From NCBI GenBank assembly GCA_051003795.1, contig JBPCKZ010000191.1, positions 1 to 64,000 on the forward strand: a stretch of DNA of 64,000 nucleotides, read 5' to 3'. The position numbers and the translations under genes are program-made. Position 1 is the first letter of the stretch; each line of letters begins with the position of its first letter. This DNA is from JALYXS01 sp051003795 (GTDB lineage: Bacteria > Acidobacteriota > Terriglobia > Bryobacterales > Bryobacteraceae). The notes below the pieces were generated by a model. The model was not told the DNA's origin, made no database searches, and was given only the letters and a program-made list of their open reading frames with translations. Positions 8,483-17,940 of the stretch are shown here, one piece after another.

Positions 8483-10137
8483 CGCGATTCCTTTCCCGGC
8501 CCATACAAAATCATTCCCGGCCGCGCGCCCGTGTGCGTCCCCTTTTCCAGCACCATCTTTCCATTGACGATCACGTACTCCACTCCCTCGGCGTACTGAT
8601 GAGGTTTCTCCCACGTCGCCGTGTCGATAATCTTCGCGGGATCGAAAATCGTCACGTCCGCCCACATGCCCGGACGCAGCAAACCGCGGTCGTAAACGTG
8701 AATCTTCGACGCGTTGGCCGAAGTCATCTTGCGAATCGCCTCCTCCAGCGTCAGCACGCGCTCGTCCCGCACATACCGTCCCAGCACGCGCGGAAACGTC
8801 CCGTAAAAGCGCGGATGCGGATTGCCGGCGGAGAGCGGCCCCGTCGTTTTCAGCGCCGTTCCATCGGAACCGATCGAGACGAACGGCTGCTTCAACGCGT
8901 AGCGCATGTCGTTCTCGTCGTGGTGAAAGAAAATCGTGGGCACGGAGCCATGGTTCGCTTCGAGCAACTCGAAGAGGGCGTCAATCGGCTTCCCCCCAAG
9001 CGACTGAATGACTTCATTCATCCGCTTGCCCTCGAATTTTTTGTATTGCGGGTTCGACATTGAAACCAGCAACATCCCTTCCCAGCTTCCGGTGGCCGTG
9101 TAGTGGTCGTACCAGTTCGACCCCGGAATGCCATGCTCGATTTCGTTTTCTAGCCGAGGCCGCAGCTTCGGATCTTTCAACCGGGCGAGAAACGCGCCGG
9201 TGCCGCCTTCGTGCGCCCAAGGCGGAATAATGCTCGCGAGATCGTTCTGTCCCGCGCGATATGGATAGACGTTGGCCGTGACTTGCTGGCCGTTCGCGCG
9301 CGCTTGCGCAATCGTCGAAATAAGCTCCGGCATCTTGCCCCAGAGCTTGTGGTCGGCCAGTTTGAGGTGAATGATATCGACGGGCGCGCCGCTTCGCCGC
9401 CCGATGTCGATCGCTTCGGCCACCGATTCAAACACGCCCTGTCCTTCGGTGCGCATGTGGGTCGAATAAATTCCGCCGTACTCGGCGGCCACCTTGCACA
9501 TGGCGACCAACGAATCGGTATCGATCCAGGAACCCGGCGGACCGCTCAACGAACTCGCCACGCCCAGGGCGCCCTGCCGCATCGCCTGCCGGACGAGAGA
9601 CTGCATTTCCTCGAGCTCGGCGGGCGTGGGCGGCGCGGGCTTCGCGCCGCGAGCGTACATCCAGATCCGGCTAGATCCCACGTAAGTGCCGATGTTGGTC
9701 GAGACGCCTGTCCGCAAGACGTGCGCGAAGTAGCCGTTGAAATCGGTCCAATCGACGTGCTCGGCCTTCGTCTCGATCTCGCCGTCCTGCTTTCCCCCAA
9801 CCGGCGCCGCCGATCCGCCCTCGCCGAAGATCATCGACGTCACGCCTTGGCGAACCATGCTTTCGGCGTTGCCATCGGTCAGGATCGAATAATCGGAGTG
9901 GTTGTGGATGTCGATGAAACCGGGCGATACGACAAGATTTTTCGCATCGATAATCCGTTTGGCGGTAGCATTTCGCAGAGGGCCCATTGCGGCAATCTTC
10001 CCGTTGGCGATCGCGATATCGCCGATCCAGGTCGCGTTTCCGGTGCCATCGGCAACCAGGCCGCCGCGAATCAGAATGTCATAATCCTGGGCCGGAAGCA
10101 GCAACGCCAAAGCTACTCCGAGAAGAATCGGCTTCAT
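8479..10137 (-). CDS. Secreted N-acyl-D-amino-acid deacylase family amidohydrolase
   Basis: 552 residues from the ATG that gives MKPILLGVALALLLPAQ, a signal peptide; a start seven codons upstream is possible but less likely. Amidohydrolase-fold marks: DILIRGGLVADGTG at the N-terminus, the metal-binding FIDIHNHSD (the family's HxH/HxD), a later STHMR, and the C-terminal beta-sandwich residues GMWADVTIFDP. D-aminoacylases release D-amino acids from N-acyl forms with a zinc centre. Relatives include dihydroorotase- and dipeptidase-like enzymes, so the substrate is not certain. It is divergent from the phosphodiesterase gene with only 21 bases between the two start codons. Confidence 0.88.
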   Translation of the reverse strand: MKPILLGVALALLLPAQDYDILIRGGLVADGTGNATWIGDIAIANGKIAAMGPLRNATAKRIIDAKNLVVSPGFIDIHNHSDYSILTDGNAESMVRQGVTSMIFGEGGSAAPVGGKQDGEIETKAEHVDWTDFNGYFAHVLRTGVSTNIGTYVGSSRIWMYARGAKPAPPTPAELEEMQSLVRQAMRQGALGVASSLSGPPGSWIDTDSLVAMCKVAAEYGGIYSTHMRTEGQGVFESVAEAIDIGRRSGAPVDIIHLKLADHKLWGKMPELISTIAQARANGQQVTANVYPYRAGQNDLASIIPPWAHEGGTGAFLARLKDPKLRPRLENEIEHGIPGSNWYDHYTATGSWEGMLLVSMSNPQYKKFEGKRMNEVIQSLGGKPIDALFELLEANHGSVPTIFFHHDENDMRYALKQPFVSIGSDGTALKTTGPLSAGNPHPRFYGTFPRVLGRYVRDERVLTLEEAIRKMTSANASKIHVYDRGLLRPGMWADVTIFDPAKIIDTATWEKPHQYAEGVEYVIVNGKMVLEKGTHTGARPGMILYGPGKESR

Positions 10138-10158
10138 GCCAAGATTGTATCTACTCAA

Positions 10159-11928
10159 ATGCGATTCGTACCGGCATTGTTACTTTTGGGTTACGCGGCA
10201 TGTGGGCCGGCGTGCCGCGCCGCCACCGGATTTCTCCCTGGCGCGCGGGTGCTTCTCGACGCGCATAACTGCTACCCGTATGACGGGAAGTGGGCCGACC
10301 GCATCGATCGCGCGCTCTCGACGGGCGCGCCGCTCGCAATCGAGCAGGACCTTGCCTGGAACGGAACACACAACATTGTGACGCACGGCCGGCCATTCCT
10401 CGGGAATGAGCCGACGCTGAAATCGTACTTCTTCGAAAGGATTCGCCCCGTCATCGAACAAGCTCTCGAGAGCGGCGATCGCCGGAACTGGCCGCTGATC
10501 ACGCTCAACCTCGATCTCAAATCCGAAGAGCCCGAGCTGCTTGCCGATATCTGGTCGGTGTTTGGCGAATACAAGGATTGGATCACGACCGCGGAGCGAG
10601 GGGCCGATCCGTCCGCGGTAACACCCTTCGATCTGAAGCCCGTGCTGGTGTTGACCGGCGTCTCCGATGCGCAACAAAAAGTTTTCCACGATCAAGTGCC
10701 GGTGGGAGGACGGCTACGCGTTTTCGGCGCGGCGCATCCGGATACCGGTCCCGCGAATCTAACAACCCAGCAAAACATTGAACGCGCGGTATCGCTGCCG
10801 CCCGGCCGGCTGGCGCCCGAGCCGGCAACCAACTATCGCCGCTGGCTGAATTTTTCCTGGTATCCGGTTGAGAAAGGGGGTCAGACACAGGCTGGCGAGT
10901 GGACCGCGGCATCCGACGACCGCCTCCGGTCGCTGGTGAATCATGCGCACTCGCGCGGACTTTGGATTCGCTTCTATACTCTAGATGGATTAGCGGACCC
11001 AGCCGTCGGAGGATGGGATGCCCAATATAATTTCGGCTCTTTGGATGCGGTTCGCGTCCGCTGGCAAGCCGCGATCGACGCCGGGGTAGACTTCGTGGCT
11101 ACGGACCAATATGAAGCGCTTTCAGCGGTGTTAAAAGAGCACAACAAGCCGCGCGTGCTGGTGCATGGACATCGCGGCGCTCGCGCCATGCGGCCCGAGA
11201 ACACGATCCCGGCATTCAAGTACGCCATTGCGGCCGGCGTGGATGCACTCGAGCTCGACATGGCGGTAACCAAAGATAACGTGCTGGTGGTTTCGCACGA
11301 TCCGTTGCTCAACCCGGCAATCTGCCAGGGTCCGCGGCCCGGTATCGCGATCCGTCAGCTTACGCTCGCCGAATTGCGCGAGTACGACTGCGGCGGACAA
11401 AAAAATCCCAATTTCCCGAAACAGGTTGCCATCCCCGGCACGCGCATGCCGACTCTCGACGAAGTTTTCGACTTGGCGGGCGACGGGAATTTCGATTTCA
11501 ATATCGAGACCAAGAGTTTTCCCGATAAGCCGCAATACACGCCCCCGCCGGACGAATTCGGGCGGCTCGTGCTGGAGGCGATCCGCCGGCATCGTTTGGA
11601 ATCGCGCATAATTTTGCAAAGCTTCGATTTCCGCACCCTGCAAGCGATGAAGAAGCTGGACCCAAACATCCGGCGCTCCGCGTTGTACGAGGGAACGGAT
11701 CGCGACTTCGTGAAGATTGCCGGGGAAGCGGACGCGACGATTATCAGCCCGTACTACAAGCTGGTGACGCCCGAAAACGTTCGCGCCGCGCATCAGGCGG
11801 GACTGCAAGTTGTGCCATGGACCGTGAATGCGCCCGAAGATTGGAAGACGCTAGTGAATGCCGGAGTGGACGCGATCATCAGCGACGATCCGGCGGCGCT
11901 GATTTCGTGGCTGCAAAAAAACCGTTAG
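10159..11928 (+). CDS. Two-domain secreted phosphodiesterase (PI-PLC-like plus GDPD)
   Basis: 589 residues with an N-terminal signal peptide (MRFVPALLLLGYAACG). Residues about 30-320 resemble the PI-PLC-like TIM barrel (LLDAHNCYPYDGKWADRI, then IEQDLAWNG and a THG segment). Residues about 333-589 are a clear glycerophosphodiester phosphodiesterase domain: VHGHRGARAMRPENT, ELDMAVTKDNVLVVSHD and a closing VNAPEDWKTLVNAGVDAII. GDPDs hydrolyse glycerophosphodiesters to glycerol-3-phosphate and an alcohol using Ca2+ or Mg2+. Two related barrels in one chain is uncommon; the N-terminal one may be degenerate. The frame stays open for about 950 bases upstream, antisense to the previous gene, but the signal peptide and gene boundary support the ATG at 10159. 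Confidence 0.88.
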   Translation: MRFVPALLLLGYAACGPACRAATGFLPGARVLLDAHNCYPYDGKWADRIDRALSTGAPLAIEQDLAWNGTHNIVTHGRPFLGNEPTLKSYFFERIRPVIEQALESGDRRNWPLITLNLDLKSEEPELLADIWSVFGEYKDWITTAERGADPSAVTPFDLKPVLVLTGVSDAQQKVFHDQVPVGGRLRVFGAAHPDTGPANLTTQQNIERAVSLPPGRLAPEPATNYRRWLNFSWYPVEKGGQTQAGEWTAASDDRLRSLVNHAHSRGLWIRFYTLDGLADPAVGGWDAQYNFGSLDAVRVRWQAAIDAGVDFVATDQYEALSAVLKEHNKPRVLVHGHRGARAMRPENTIPAFKYAIAAGVDALELDMAVTKDNVLVVSHDPLLNPAICQGPRPGIAIRQLTLAELREYDCGGQKNPNFPKQVAIPGTRMPTLDEVFDLAGDGNFDFNIETKSFPDKPQYTPPPDEFGRLVLEAIRRHRLESRIILQSFDFRTLQAMKKLDPNIRRSALYEGTDRDFVKIAGEADATIISPYYKLVTPENVRAAHQAGLQVVPWTVNAPEDWKTLVNAGVDAIISDDPAALISWLQKNR

Positions 11929-11940
11929 GTTTTCCCGCCC

Positions 11941-12942
11941 CTACGATTCCGATTTCACCGTCTCCCGCGCCTTCAAGAACACATCCACGTTGCCTTTATC
12001 GATCAGCGTGGCGCCCGTATCGATAAACGTCGGGATCGGCGAGAACGGATCCATCGCGTAGTTGCCGTCAAGCGTCTTCAGCTTGTGGTGCACTAACGTG
12101 TCCAGCATTTGCAATCCGAAGTACCCCATGGTGTACGGCTTCTGCGCGATTGTGGCGGCGATCTTGCCCTTTTGAATCCAATTCAACGTGCCCTCGTCGG
12201 TGTCGAAAGCCATGATGATTTTTCCGCTGACGTTGTTCCGGTCGAGCACCTCCGCCACTTCCTTGCCGGCAAGCGCCTCGAGACAGATGAATCCGTCGAT
12301 CTTTTCTTTTTTATTGATTAATTCCGTCGTCGTGTCGAACGCAATGCGCGGGTCGCCTTTTATGTCCACGGTTTGCACGATCTTCAATCCGGGATGATCG
12401 GCGAGCGCGTCCTTGTAGCCGTGCAGCCGTTCGGTCAAATTCGCCTGGCTGGGCATCGTGAACACCACCAGATTCCCTTTGCCATTCATCTGCTTCGCGA
12501 GAGTCTTGCCGCCCATCAACCCGGCGTCGTAATTGTTCGTTCCAATGAACATCAGCCGCTTGCTGCCCGGATCGTCGGAATCCATGGTGATCACGGGCAC
12601 CCCGGAAGAAATGGCGCTATTGATCGCCGGAGTGAGCAGCGCCGCATCCGCCACGGAAATCAGAATACCGCTGGGCTTCAGCTTGGCGACGCGCGACAAT
12701 TCGGCCTCTTCCGCCTTCGGGTCGTACGTGTCGGGCCCGGTCATTTCAGCCTTGACGTTCATCTGGCTAGCTTGGCGGATGAACCCGCTCGCGGCAGTCT
12801 GCCAATAAGGCACCTTGATGTTGGAGGCGATCAGGTAAAACTTCTCTTTAGCGTCGTGCGCCGGGCTTGCGCACCCCAAAAGCGTCAGAAGCGAACAGCA
12901 AATCGGTAAAGCTTTCCGGTTGATGGAGGTGTCGAGTGACAT
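11941..12942 (-). CDS. Sugar-binding periplasmic lipoprotein (ABC-type, orphan)
   Basis: 333 residues. The lipobox LLTLLGC lies at about residues 17-23, so it should be a lipoprotein. The mature part is a type-1 periplasmic binding fold of the ribose/xylose family (Peripla_BP_4): IKVPYWQTAASGFIRQA, VPVITMDSDDPGSKRLMFIGTNN and a C-terminal hinge with GYFGLQMLDTLVHHKLK. Such proteins deliver sugars, or sometimes autoinducer-2 or polyols, to an ABC permease. No permease or ATPase gene is nearby, so the partner is elsewhere or the protein serves as a sensor input. GTG at 12951 is an alternative start. Confidence 0.85.
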   Translation of the reverse strand: MSLDTSINRKALPICCSLLTLLGCASPAHDAKEKFYLIASNIKVPYWQTAASGFIRQASQMNVKAEMTGPDTYDPKAEEAELSRVAKLKPSGILISVADAALLTPAINSAISSGVPVITMDSDDPGSKRLMFIGTNNYDAGLMGGKTLAKQMNGKGNLVVFTMPSQANLTERLHGYKDALADHPGLKIVQTVDIKGDPRIAFDTTTELINKKEKIDGFICLEALAGKEVAEVLDRNNVSGKIIMAFDTDEGTLNWIQKGKIAATIAQKPYTMGYFGLQMLDTLVHHKLKTLDGNYAMDPFSPIPTFIDTGATLIDKGNVDVFLKARETVKSES

Positions 12943-13021
12943 AGCGTTCACTCATTTAATCACAACCGCGCCTCCGGGAGCGCGGGCCGGATTTCCAACG
13001 AGTTTCGCGACCGGCCCGAGG

Positions 13022-13870
13022 TTACGGTTGCGTTCCATCCACCTTCTGGCCGGAGAGCAACAGCTTCAACTCGCCTAGACGGAAAGAGAATAGCGCCGAG
13101 AAAACCTTCGCAATGCGGAATTTCAGGCCTGCCCGGAATCCGAAATACTTCGAGAGATAAACCGCCGTACCGGCGGCGCGGTCGGCGGCGTACTGCGTCC
13201 GGATACGCGCATCCGGCTCGTTGCCAATGGAATGGTGGACGGCGCGCGCGCGATGCAACACCAGCACCTTCTTCCCTGAGCGTCTAACCTGCATGTTTAA
13301 ATCCAAGTTGCTGCCAAAGGTTCCATAGTGCTCATCCACATACCGGAGCGCTTTCAGAAAAAAACTGCGGAACATGATGGCCGCGCCCGATGCGCAGGCT
13401 ACTTCCCGGTCTTCGTCTCCGGCGAAAGGATCCCAGGAGACTTCCGGCCGGCCGGCGGTGGGAAGCTCGCAAATTTGGGGCGCCGGGTTGCCGTCGCCAT
13501 CCACCAGCAAGGGGCAGACGGCGCCGATCTCCGGCCTGGTTTCGAGAATCGCGGCCAGCTCGGCGACCGCTTCGGGCGTGATTTCGGTATCGTCGTGGAG
13601 CAGCAGCACGAACTCGCCTTCCGCGCTTCGCAATCCCAGATTGAGAGCCTTGGTCAGGCCAAAATTGCGAGGAATGCGAATGAAGCGGACATGCGGGAAT
13701 TCGGATTCAAGTTGAGCGCTGCCGTCGTTTGAGCCGTTGTCGGCGACAATGACCTGATAGGCGGAGCCAAGCCGCCCCAGGCATTTCCGCAACAGCGCGA
13801 TGCGATTGTGAGTGACCACAACCACGGAAACGCGCACCGTCTGGGGAGCCTGCCCGGTTTCGATTGCCAA
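13022..13870 (-). CDS. Family 2 glycosyltransferase
   Basis: 282 residues with the GT-A nucleotide-sugar fold: VVVVTHNRIALLRKCLGRL, then VIVADNGSNDGSA and, at about residue 92, the metal-binding LLLHDDTEITPE. The second half contains ASGAAIMFRSFFLKAL and DLNMQVRRSGKKVLVL, typical of rhamnosyl- or galactosyl-transferase-like members of GT2. The product should be cytoplasmic and act on a lipid-linked or surface glycan. It lies 107 bases downstream of the aromatic operon on the same strand and may be read from it, but no cell-envelope cluster surrounds it, so donor and acceptor are unknown. Confidence 0.85.
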   Translation of the reverse strand: MAIETGQAPQTVRVSVVVVTHNRIALLRKCLGRLGSAYQVIVADNGSNDGSAQLESEFPHVRFIRIPRNFGLTKALNLGLRSAEGEFVLLLHDDTEITPEAVAELAAILETRPEIGAVCPLLVDGDGNPAPQICELPTAGRPEVSWDPFAGDEDREVACASGAAIMFRSFFLKALRYVDEHYGTFGSNLDLNMQVRRSGKKVLVLHRARAVHHSIGNEPDARIRTQYAADRAAGTAVYLSKYFGFRAGLKFRIAKVFSALFSFRLGELKLLLSGQKVDGTQP

Positions 13871-13977
13871 CCCGCCATTGTATGATGAGGTCCGCCCTTA
13901 TAAAAGTCGCATGAGTGGAGCAACGGCGGCAGCGCAACGGTTATAGCCCTTGCGACTCGCGTTTTTGCGCTTTTCGA

Positions 13978-14814
13978 TCAATCCCGAAGCCGGCGCGCAA
14001 AGGCGCCCCCGCTTTCGAACTCCTCTTTCACCTGGCGGGTACGCAGATTCTCGCGGATGTGCTCCAGCTTCGCGATATAGATTTGCAGCGCTTCGGAGAT
14101 GGCATTCGTGTTCGTCGCCAGGATGTCGCGCCAGAGGTCGTAGGAACTGAGCGCGAGCCGCGTTGCATCCACCAACCCCGGCCCGGCCACGCGCGCGGCT
14201 TCGGGGCAACTCTCGGCAAGCGTGGCGGCGAGCGCCGTCGAAGCGAGTTGCGGAACGTGCGAGCTGAAGGCCACCATGCGGTCGTGCTCCTCGGCCCCGA
14301 TCGCCACCGTGCGAGCGCCAATCTTTGTTAACCACTCGATAAATGTCCGGGCGGCGGGTGTTTCGAGCTCCTCCGGGTTGGCGGGCGCAAGCACGTAAGG
14401 CCGTCCGGCAAACAACCGCGAATCGGCGGATTCGACTCCCCGCGTCTCTTTGCCGGCCATCGGATGTCCGCCCAAAAACTGGCAACCGTGAAGGCTTGCT
14501 TGAGCGGCCGACACGATTGCGTTCTTGGTGCTTCCTGCATCGGTAACAAGCGCCCCCGGCCGCGGGTGAAGAGAATCCAAGTGGCGGATCGTATCCAGAA
14601 TTCCGCCGATCGGCTGGGCCAGGTAAATAACGTCGGCAATGGGAACCGCGCGCTCGATCGGGAGGCCTTCGTCAATTGCGCCGAGAGCGACGGCCTTGCG
14701 TGTGGTCTGATTTGAACTGACGCCTAAGATGCGCCCATCGAATCCCGCGGCTCTCAGCGCGAGACCAAAGGAACCGCCGATCAGGCCCACGCCGACAATT
14801 GCGACCGTCCGCAC
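13978..14814 (-). CDS. tyrA: Prephenate dehydrogenase
   Basis: 278 residues with a GTG start adjoining the DAHP synthase stop (no gap). It begins with the NAD-binding motif VAIVGVGLIGGSFGLALR. The dehydrogenase catalytic region contains FLGGHPMAGKETRGVESAD (the family's GxHPMAG histidine) and, further on, FSSHVPQLASTALA, whose His contacts substrate. The enzyme oxidatively decarboxylates prephenate to 4-hydroxyphenylpyruvate for tyrosine. No ACT or chorismate-mutase domain is fused; the mutase is a separate gene two positions upstream. It is the last gene of the proS-aroQ-aroF-tyrA run. Confidence 0.94.
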   Translation of the reverse strand: MRTVAIVGVGLIGGSFGLALRAAGFDGRILGVSSNQTTRKAVALGAIDEGLPIERAVPIADVIYLAQPIGGILDTIRHLDSLHPRPGALVTDAGSTKNAIVSAAQASLHGCQFLGGHPMAGKETRGVESADSRLFAGRPYVLAPANPEELETPAARTFIEWLTKIGARTVAIGAEEHDRMVAFSSHVPQLASTALAATLAESCPEAARVAGPGLVDATRLALSSYDLWRDILATNTNAISEALQIYIAKLEHIRENLRTRQVKEEFESGGAFARRLRD

Positions 14815-15828
14815 TTAAATATCCCGGCCCACCGCCGGGGCGATCTGTTTCAACTGGACCATCAACTCACGAAACCGCTCGGGGAAGAGGGTTTGGGCGC
14901 CGTCGCTGATGGCGTGGTCCGGGTCGTGATGCACTTCAATCAGCAGTCCATCGGCGCCGGCCGCAATGGCCGCCCGTGCCATCGCGGGGACCAGATCGCG
15001 ACGACCGGTACCGTGCGACGGGTCGGCAATCATGGGCAGATGGGAGAGCTTTTTGACAATCGGGATCGCCGAAATATCCATGGTGTTGCGAGTGAATGTT
15101 TCAAATGTGCGGATGCCGCGCTCGCACAGAATCACGTCGTAATTGCCGCCGGCGAGAATATATTCGGCCGAAAGCAGCAGCTCTTCAATCGTCGAAGCAA
15201 TACCGCGCTTGAGCAAAACCGGCTTGCGTAGACGCCCCAATTCCCGCAGCAGATTGAAATTCTGGCTATTGCGCGCGCCGACTTGCAGAATATCGGAATA
15301 CGCTTCGAGCAGCGCGATTTGCGTCTGGTCCATTACTTCACTGACCACCAGCAGTCCGTGCGCGTCCGCGGCTTGACGCAGGAGCTTGAGGCCTTCCTCT
15401 CCCATCCCCTGAAAACTGTACGGCGAGCTGCGCGGCTTGAAAGCGCCGCCGCGGATTACTTTCGCGCCGCTCTCCGTGACGATTTCAGCGGCCTTCCGTA
15501 TCTGATCCGCGCTCTCCACGCTGCATGGCCCCGCCATGACGACCACGCGCTTGCCGCCGATCTCGACGTTCTTGATGCGGACCACCGTGCCGCCCGGGCG
15601 GAAGCTTCGGCTCGCCAGCTTATAGGGAGAGACGATGCGATGAGCCTCTTTTACGCCCTCCATCACTTCGAATACCGCGGTGTCGAAATCCTCGCGGCCA
15701 CCCACTCCGCCGAGTACCGTGTGCAACACGCCGGTTGAGCGGTGCACGTCGAATTTCATCTCGGTCAGCCGGTCGATCGCGCGTTGGATTTGCGCTTCGG
15801 TTGCGCCTTCCTGCATCACTACCAGCAT
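14815..15828 (-). CDS. aroF: 3-deoxy-7-phosphoheptulonate (DAHP) synthase, type I-beta
   Basis: 337 residues. An N-terminal ferredoxin-like domain (about residues 1-70, MLVVMQEGATEAQIQRAIDR) precedes the catalytic barrel with VMAGPCSVES, RGGAFKPRSSPYSFQG and MIADPSHGTGRRDL. This layout is that of the Thermotoga-type I-beta enzyme, where the extra N-terminal domain gives feedback inhibition by tyrosine or phenylalanine. It condenses PEP and erythrose-4-phosphate, the first step of the shikimate pathway. It is directly abutted by chorismate mutase upstream and tyrA downstream, so the operon links the entry step to the tyrosine branch. Confidence 0.96.
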   Translation of the reverse strand: MLVVMQEGATEAQIQRAIDRLTEMKFDVHRSTGVLHTVLGGVGGREDFDTAVFEVMEGVKEAHRIVSPYKLASRSFRPGGTVVRIKNVEIGGKRVVVMAGPCSVESADQIRKAAEIVTESGAKVIRGGAFKPRSSPYSFQGMGEEGLKLLRQAADAHGLLVVSEVMDQTQIALLEAYSDILQVGARNSQNFNLLRELGRLRKPVLLKRGIASTIEELLLSAEYILAGGNYDVILCERGIRTFETFTRNTMDISAIPIVKKLSHLPMIADPSHGTGRRDLVPAMARAAIAAGADGLLIEVHHDPDHAISDGAQTLFPERFRELMVQLKQIAPAVGRDI

Positions 15829-16122
15829 TCAGTCCCGCTCCATGCGCTCGCGCTGAACTTTGCGCATCTCGTCGATGATTCTTTCAAACACCCGCTTGAC
15901 GGCATCGCCGCTCAACGGACCGCGATTGTGTTCCACGATATTTTGATACACCTGATCCTCCCTTTTCGGTTCGTAGATTGGCATTTGGGCGGATTTCTTG
16001 ATGCGGCCGATTTCTTCGACGGTCCGGGTTCGCTCGTTGAGCAGAGCGAGGATACGCCTGTCCACGTCGTCAATGCGCTCGCGGCATTGGGCCAGAGCCG
16101 CGAGCGCGGCTTCGCGCGTCAT
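15829..16122 (-). CDS. aroQ: Chorismate mutase, AroQ class
   Basis: 97 residues from the ATG that starts MTREAALAAL; the frame is open 11 codons further but that would overlap proS. All-helical AroQ fold: RERIDDVDRRILALLNERTR in helix 1 with the substrate arginine, then IGRIKKSAQMPIYEPKRED in the loop/helix 2, and a closing helix FERIIDEMRKVQRERME. It converts chorismate to prephenate, the substrate of the tyrA product encoded two genes on. Its start codon lies one base after the proS stop and its stop abuts the DAHP synthase ATG, so the four genes are tightly coupled. Confidence 0.93.
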   Translation of the reverse strand: MTREAALAALAQCRERIDDVDRRILALLNERTRTVEEIGRIKKSAQMPIYEPKREDQVYQNIVEHNRGPLSGDAVKRVFERIIDEMRKVQRERMERD

Positions 16123-16123
16123 G

Positions 16124-17818
16124 TCACGATCGCGGGATCGCCGCCGCCGCGTCACCGGCAGGCACGTCGCGCGACACCTTTCCCCGCCTCTCCACCAACT
16201 CGACCATACCCTGCGCCAACTTCTTCCCCACGGTGATCCGATAGGGAATTCCGATCAGCTCCGCGTCCTTGAACTTTACGCCGGCGCGCTCGTCGCGGTC
16301 GTCCAGCAGCGCGTCCAGACCAAGAGCGAGGCAGCTTTGATAGATCTCTTCCGCCGCGCGCTTCTGCGCGGCATCGGAAATGTTCACCGGCGTTATCACC
16401 GCGGTAAAAGGCGCGATCGAGGGAGGGAGCGCCATCCCGTCCTTATCGTGATGCTGTTCCACCGCCGCGCTCAGGATTCGCTCGAGGCCGATCCCGTACG
16501 AACCCATGATCACCGTCACCTCGCCGCCGTCGGCGTTCAGCACTTTCAAGCCCATCGAGTCCGAATACTTGTATCCGAGTTTGAAAATGTGGCCGACTTC
16601 GATTGCTTTTTTAATCTCCAGGGGCGATCCACAGTTCTTGCAGGTGTCGCCGGACGCCACTTGGCGCAAATCGTAAACCTCCGACCGAAAATCCTTGCCG
16701 GGCGTCACGTGGCGCAAATGATAGTCGTTCCGGTTCGCTCCGGCGATCATATTCCGGCGGCCTTCGAGCGCCGCATCGAGAACAATTGTTAACCCTTGGA
16801 TGCCCATGGGTCCCAGCGATCCCGGGTCCGCGCCGAACGCCTGCCGGATCTCCTCGGGCGTCGCGGGACGCACTTCCCCCACCTTAATCGCCGCCGCGAA
16901 CTTCGTCTCGCTCAATTGATGATCGCCGCGCACTAGCGCAAGTACCGGCTTGCCGCCCGCAATCATGACCAGGCTTTTCATTTGCGAAGTCTCGGGCAAG
17001 CCCGTCAATTCGGCTACTTCGGCAATCGTCTTTCGTCCCGGAGTATGAAACGCTTCCGGCTCACGATCGCCTTCGGGATCGGCGTTTGCGGGATCGGCCG
17101 GCCGCGATACCGCCTTCTCTAGATTCGCCGAATAGCCGCATTGCGGGCAGAGCACAACGTAATCCTCTCCCGCGTCCGACGCCACCATGAACTCCATCGA
17201 CTGGCTGCCGCCCATGGCGCCCGAATCGGCTTCGACGGCGGCGTACTCCAAACCGCAGCGCGAGAAAATGCGGCAGTACGCGTCATAGTGTTTCTGAAAC
17301 GCGAGATCGAGACCTTCCGGCCCCATATCGAATGAGTACGAGTCCTTCATGATGAACTGGCGCACGCGCAGCAATCCCGATTTGGGCCGCAGCTCATCGC
17401 GAAACTTGGTCTGAATCTGATACCAGATTTGCGGAAGCTGCTTATAGCTGCGCAATTCGCCGCGCGCGATCGAGGTCATCACCTCTTCGTGCGTCATCCC
17501 CAGGCACAGGTCGCGCTGAAAGCGGTCTTTCAGCCGAAACATGTTATCGCCCATTACGTCCCAGCGCCCCGATTCCCGCCAGACTTCGGCCGGATTCAAG
17601 GCTGGCAGCAGCATCTCCTGGCCGCCAATCGCGTCCATCTCTTCGCGGACGATCTTGGTGATTTTCAGCAGCGCGCGCTGCGAGAGAAATAGGTGGCTGT
17701 AGATGCCGGCTGAAAGCTGCCGGATGTATCCGGCGCGCAATAGCAGCTTGTGGCTGACGACCTCCGCCTCGGCGGGGCTTTCGCGCAAGGTGGGGATGAA
17801 TAGCTTGCTCCAGAGCAT
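16124..17818 (-). CDS. proS: Prolyl-tRNA synthetase, bacterial type with editing domain
   Basis: 564 residues, the usual size of the bacterial ProS with an inserted INS/YbaK-like editing domain between motifs 2 and 3. Class II marks: motif 1 around [20 protein letters not shown], motif 2 around [20 protein letters not shown] and motif 3 [20 protein letters not shown]. The editing insert (about residues 240-390) removes mischarged Ala. A C-terminal anticodon-binding domain follows. It is the first gene of a four-gene unit with aromatic biosynthesis genes, an unusual but seemingly stable partnership here. The start codon has 90-120 bases of upstream sequence shared with the divergent small secreted gene. 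Confidence 0.97.
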   Translation of the reverse strand: MLWSKLFIPTLRESPAEAEVVSHKLLLRAGYIRQLSAGIYSHLFLSQRALLKITKIVREEMDAIGGQEMLLPALNPAEVWRESGRWDVMGDNMFRLKDRFQRDLCLGMTHEEVMTSIARGELRSYKQLPQIWYQIQTKFRDELRPKSGLLRVRQFIMKDSYSFDMGPEGLDLAFQKHYDAYCRIFSRCGLEYAAVEADSGAMGGSQSMEFMVASDAGEDYVVLCPQCGYSANLEKAVSRPADPANADPEGDREPEAFHTPGRKTIAEVAELTGLPETSQMKSLVMIAGGKPVLALVRGDHQLSETKFAAAIKVGEVRPATPEEIRQAFGADPGSLGPMGIQGLTIVLDAALEGRRNMIAGANRNDYHLRHVTPGKDFRSEVYDLRQVASGDTCKNCGSPLEIKKAIEVGHIFKLGYKYSDSMGLKVLNADGGEVTVIMGSYGIGLERILSAAVEQHHDKDGMALPPSIAPFTAVITPVNISDAAQKRAAEEIYQSCLALGLDALLDDRDERAGVKFKDAELIGIPYRITVGKKLAQGMVELVERRGKVSRDVPAGDAAAAIPRS

Positions 17819-17940
17819 AAATGTCGTTGAGGAAAGTCTTTATTTTACACGCCTCGTTTCAAATTAATTAGTGGTAATGCGGTTGCTTTCGCGGTAGCGG
17901 GGGCGGCATGACGCGCGTCTCTCAAATCGCGGAGGCAGTT

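Noticed and set aside
9211..10158. Upstream 316 codons of the frame that contains the phosphodiesterase
   Set aside because: They are antisense to the amidohydrolase, and the signal peptide starts at 10159.
13911..13949. Twelve-codon plus-strand frame (ATG to TAG)
   Set aside because: Too short and without a ribosome-binding site.
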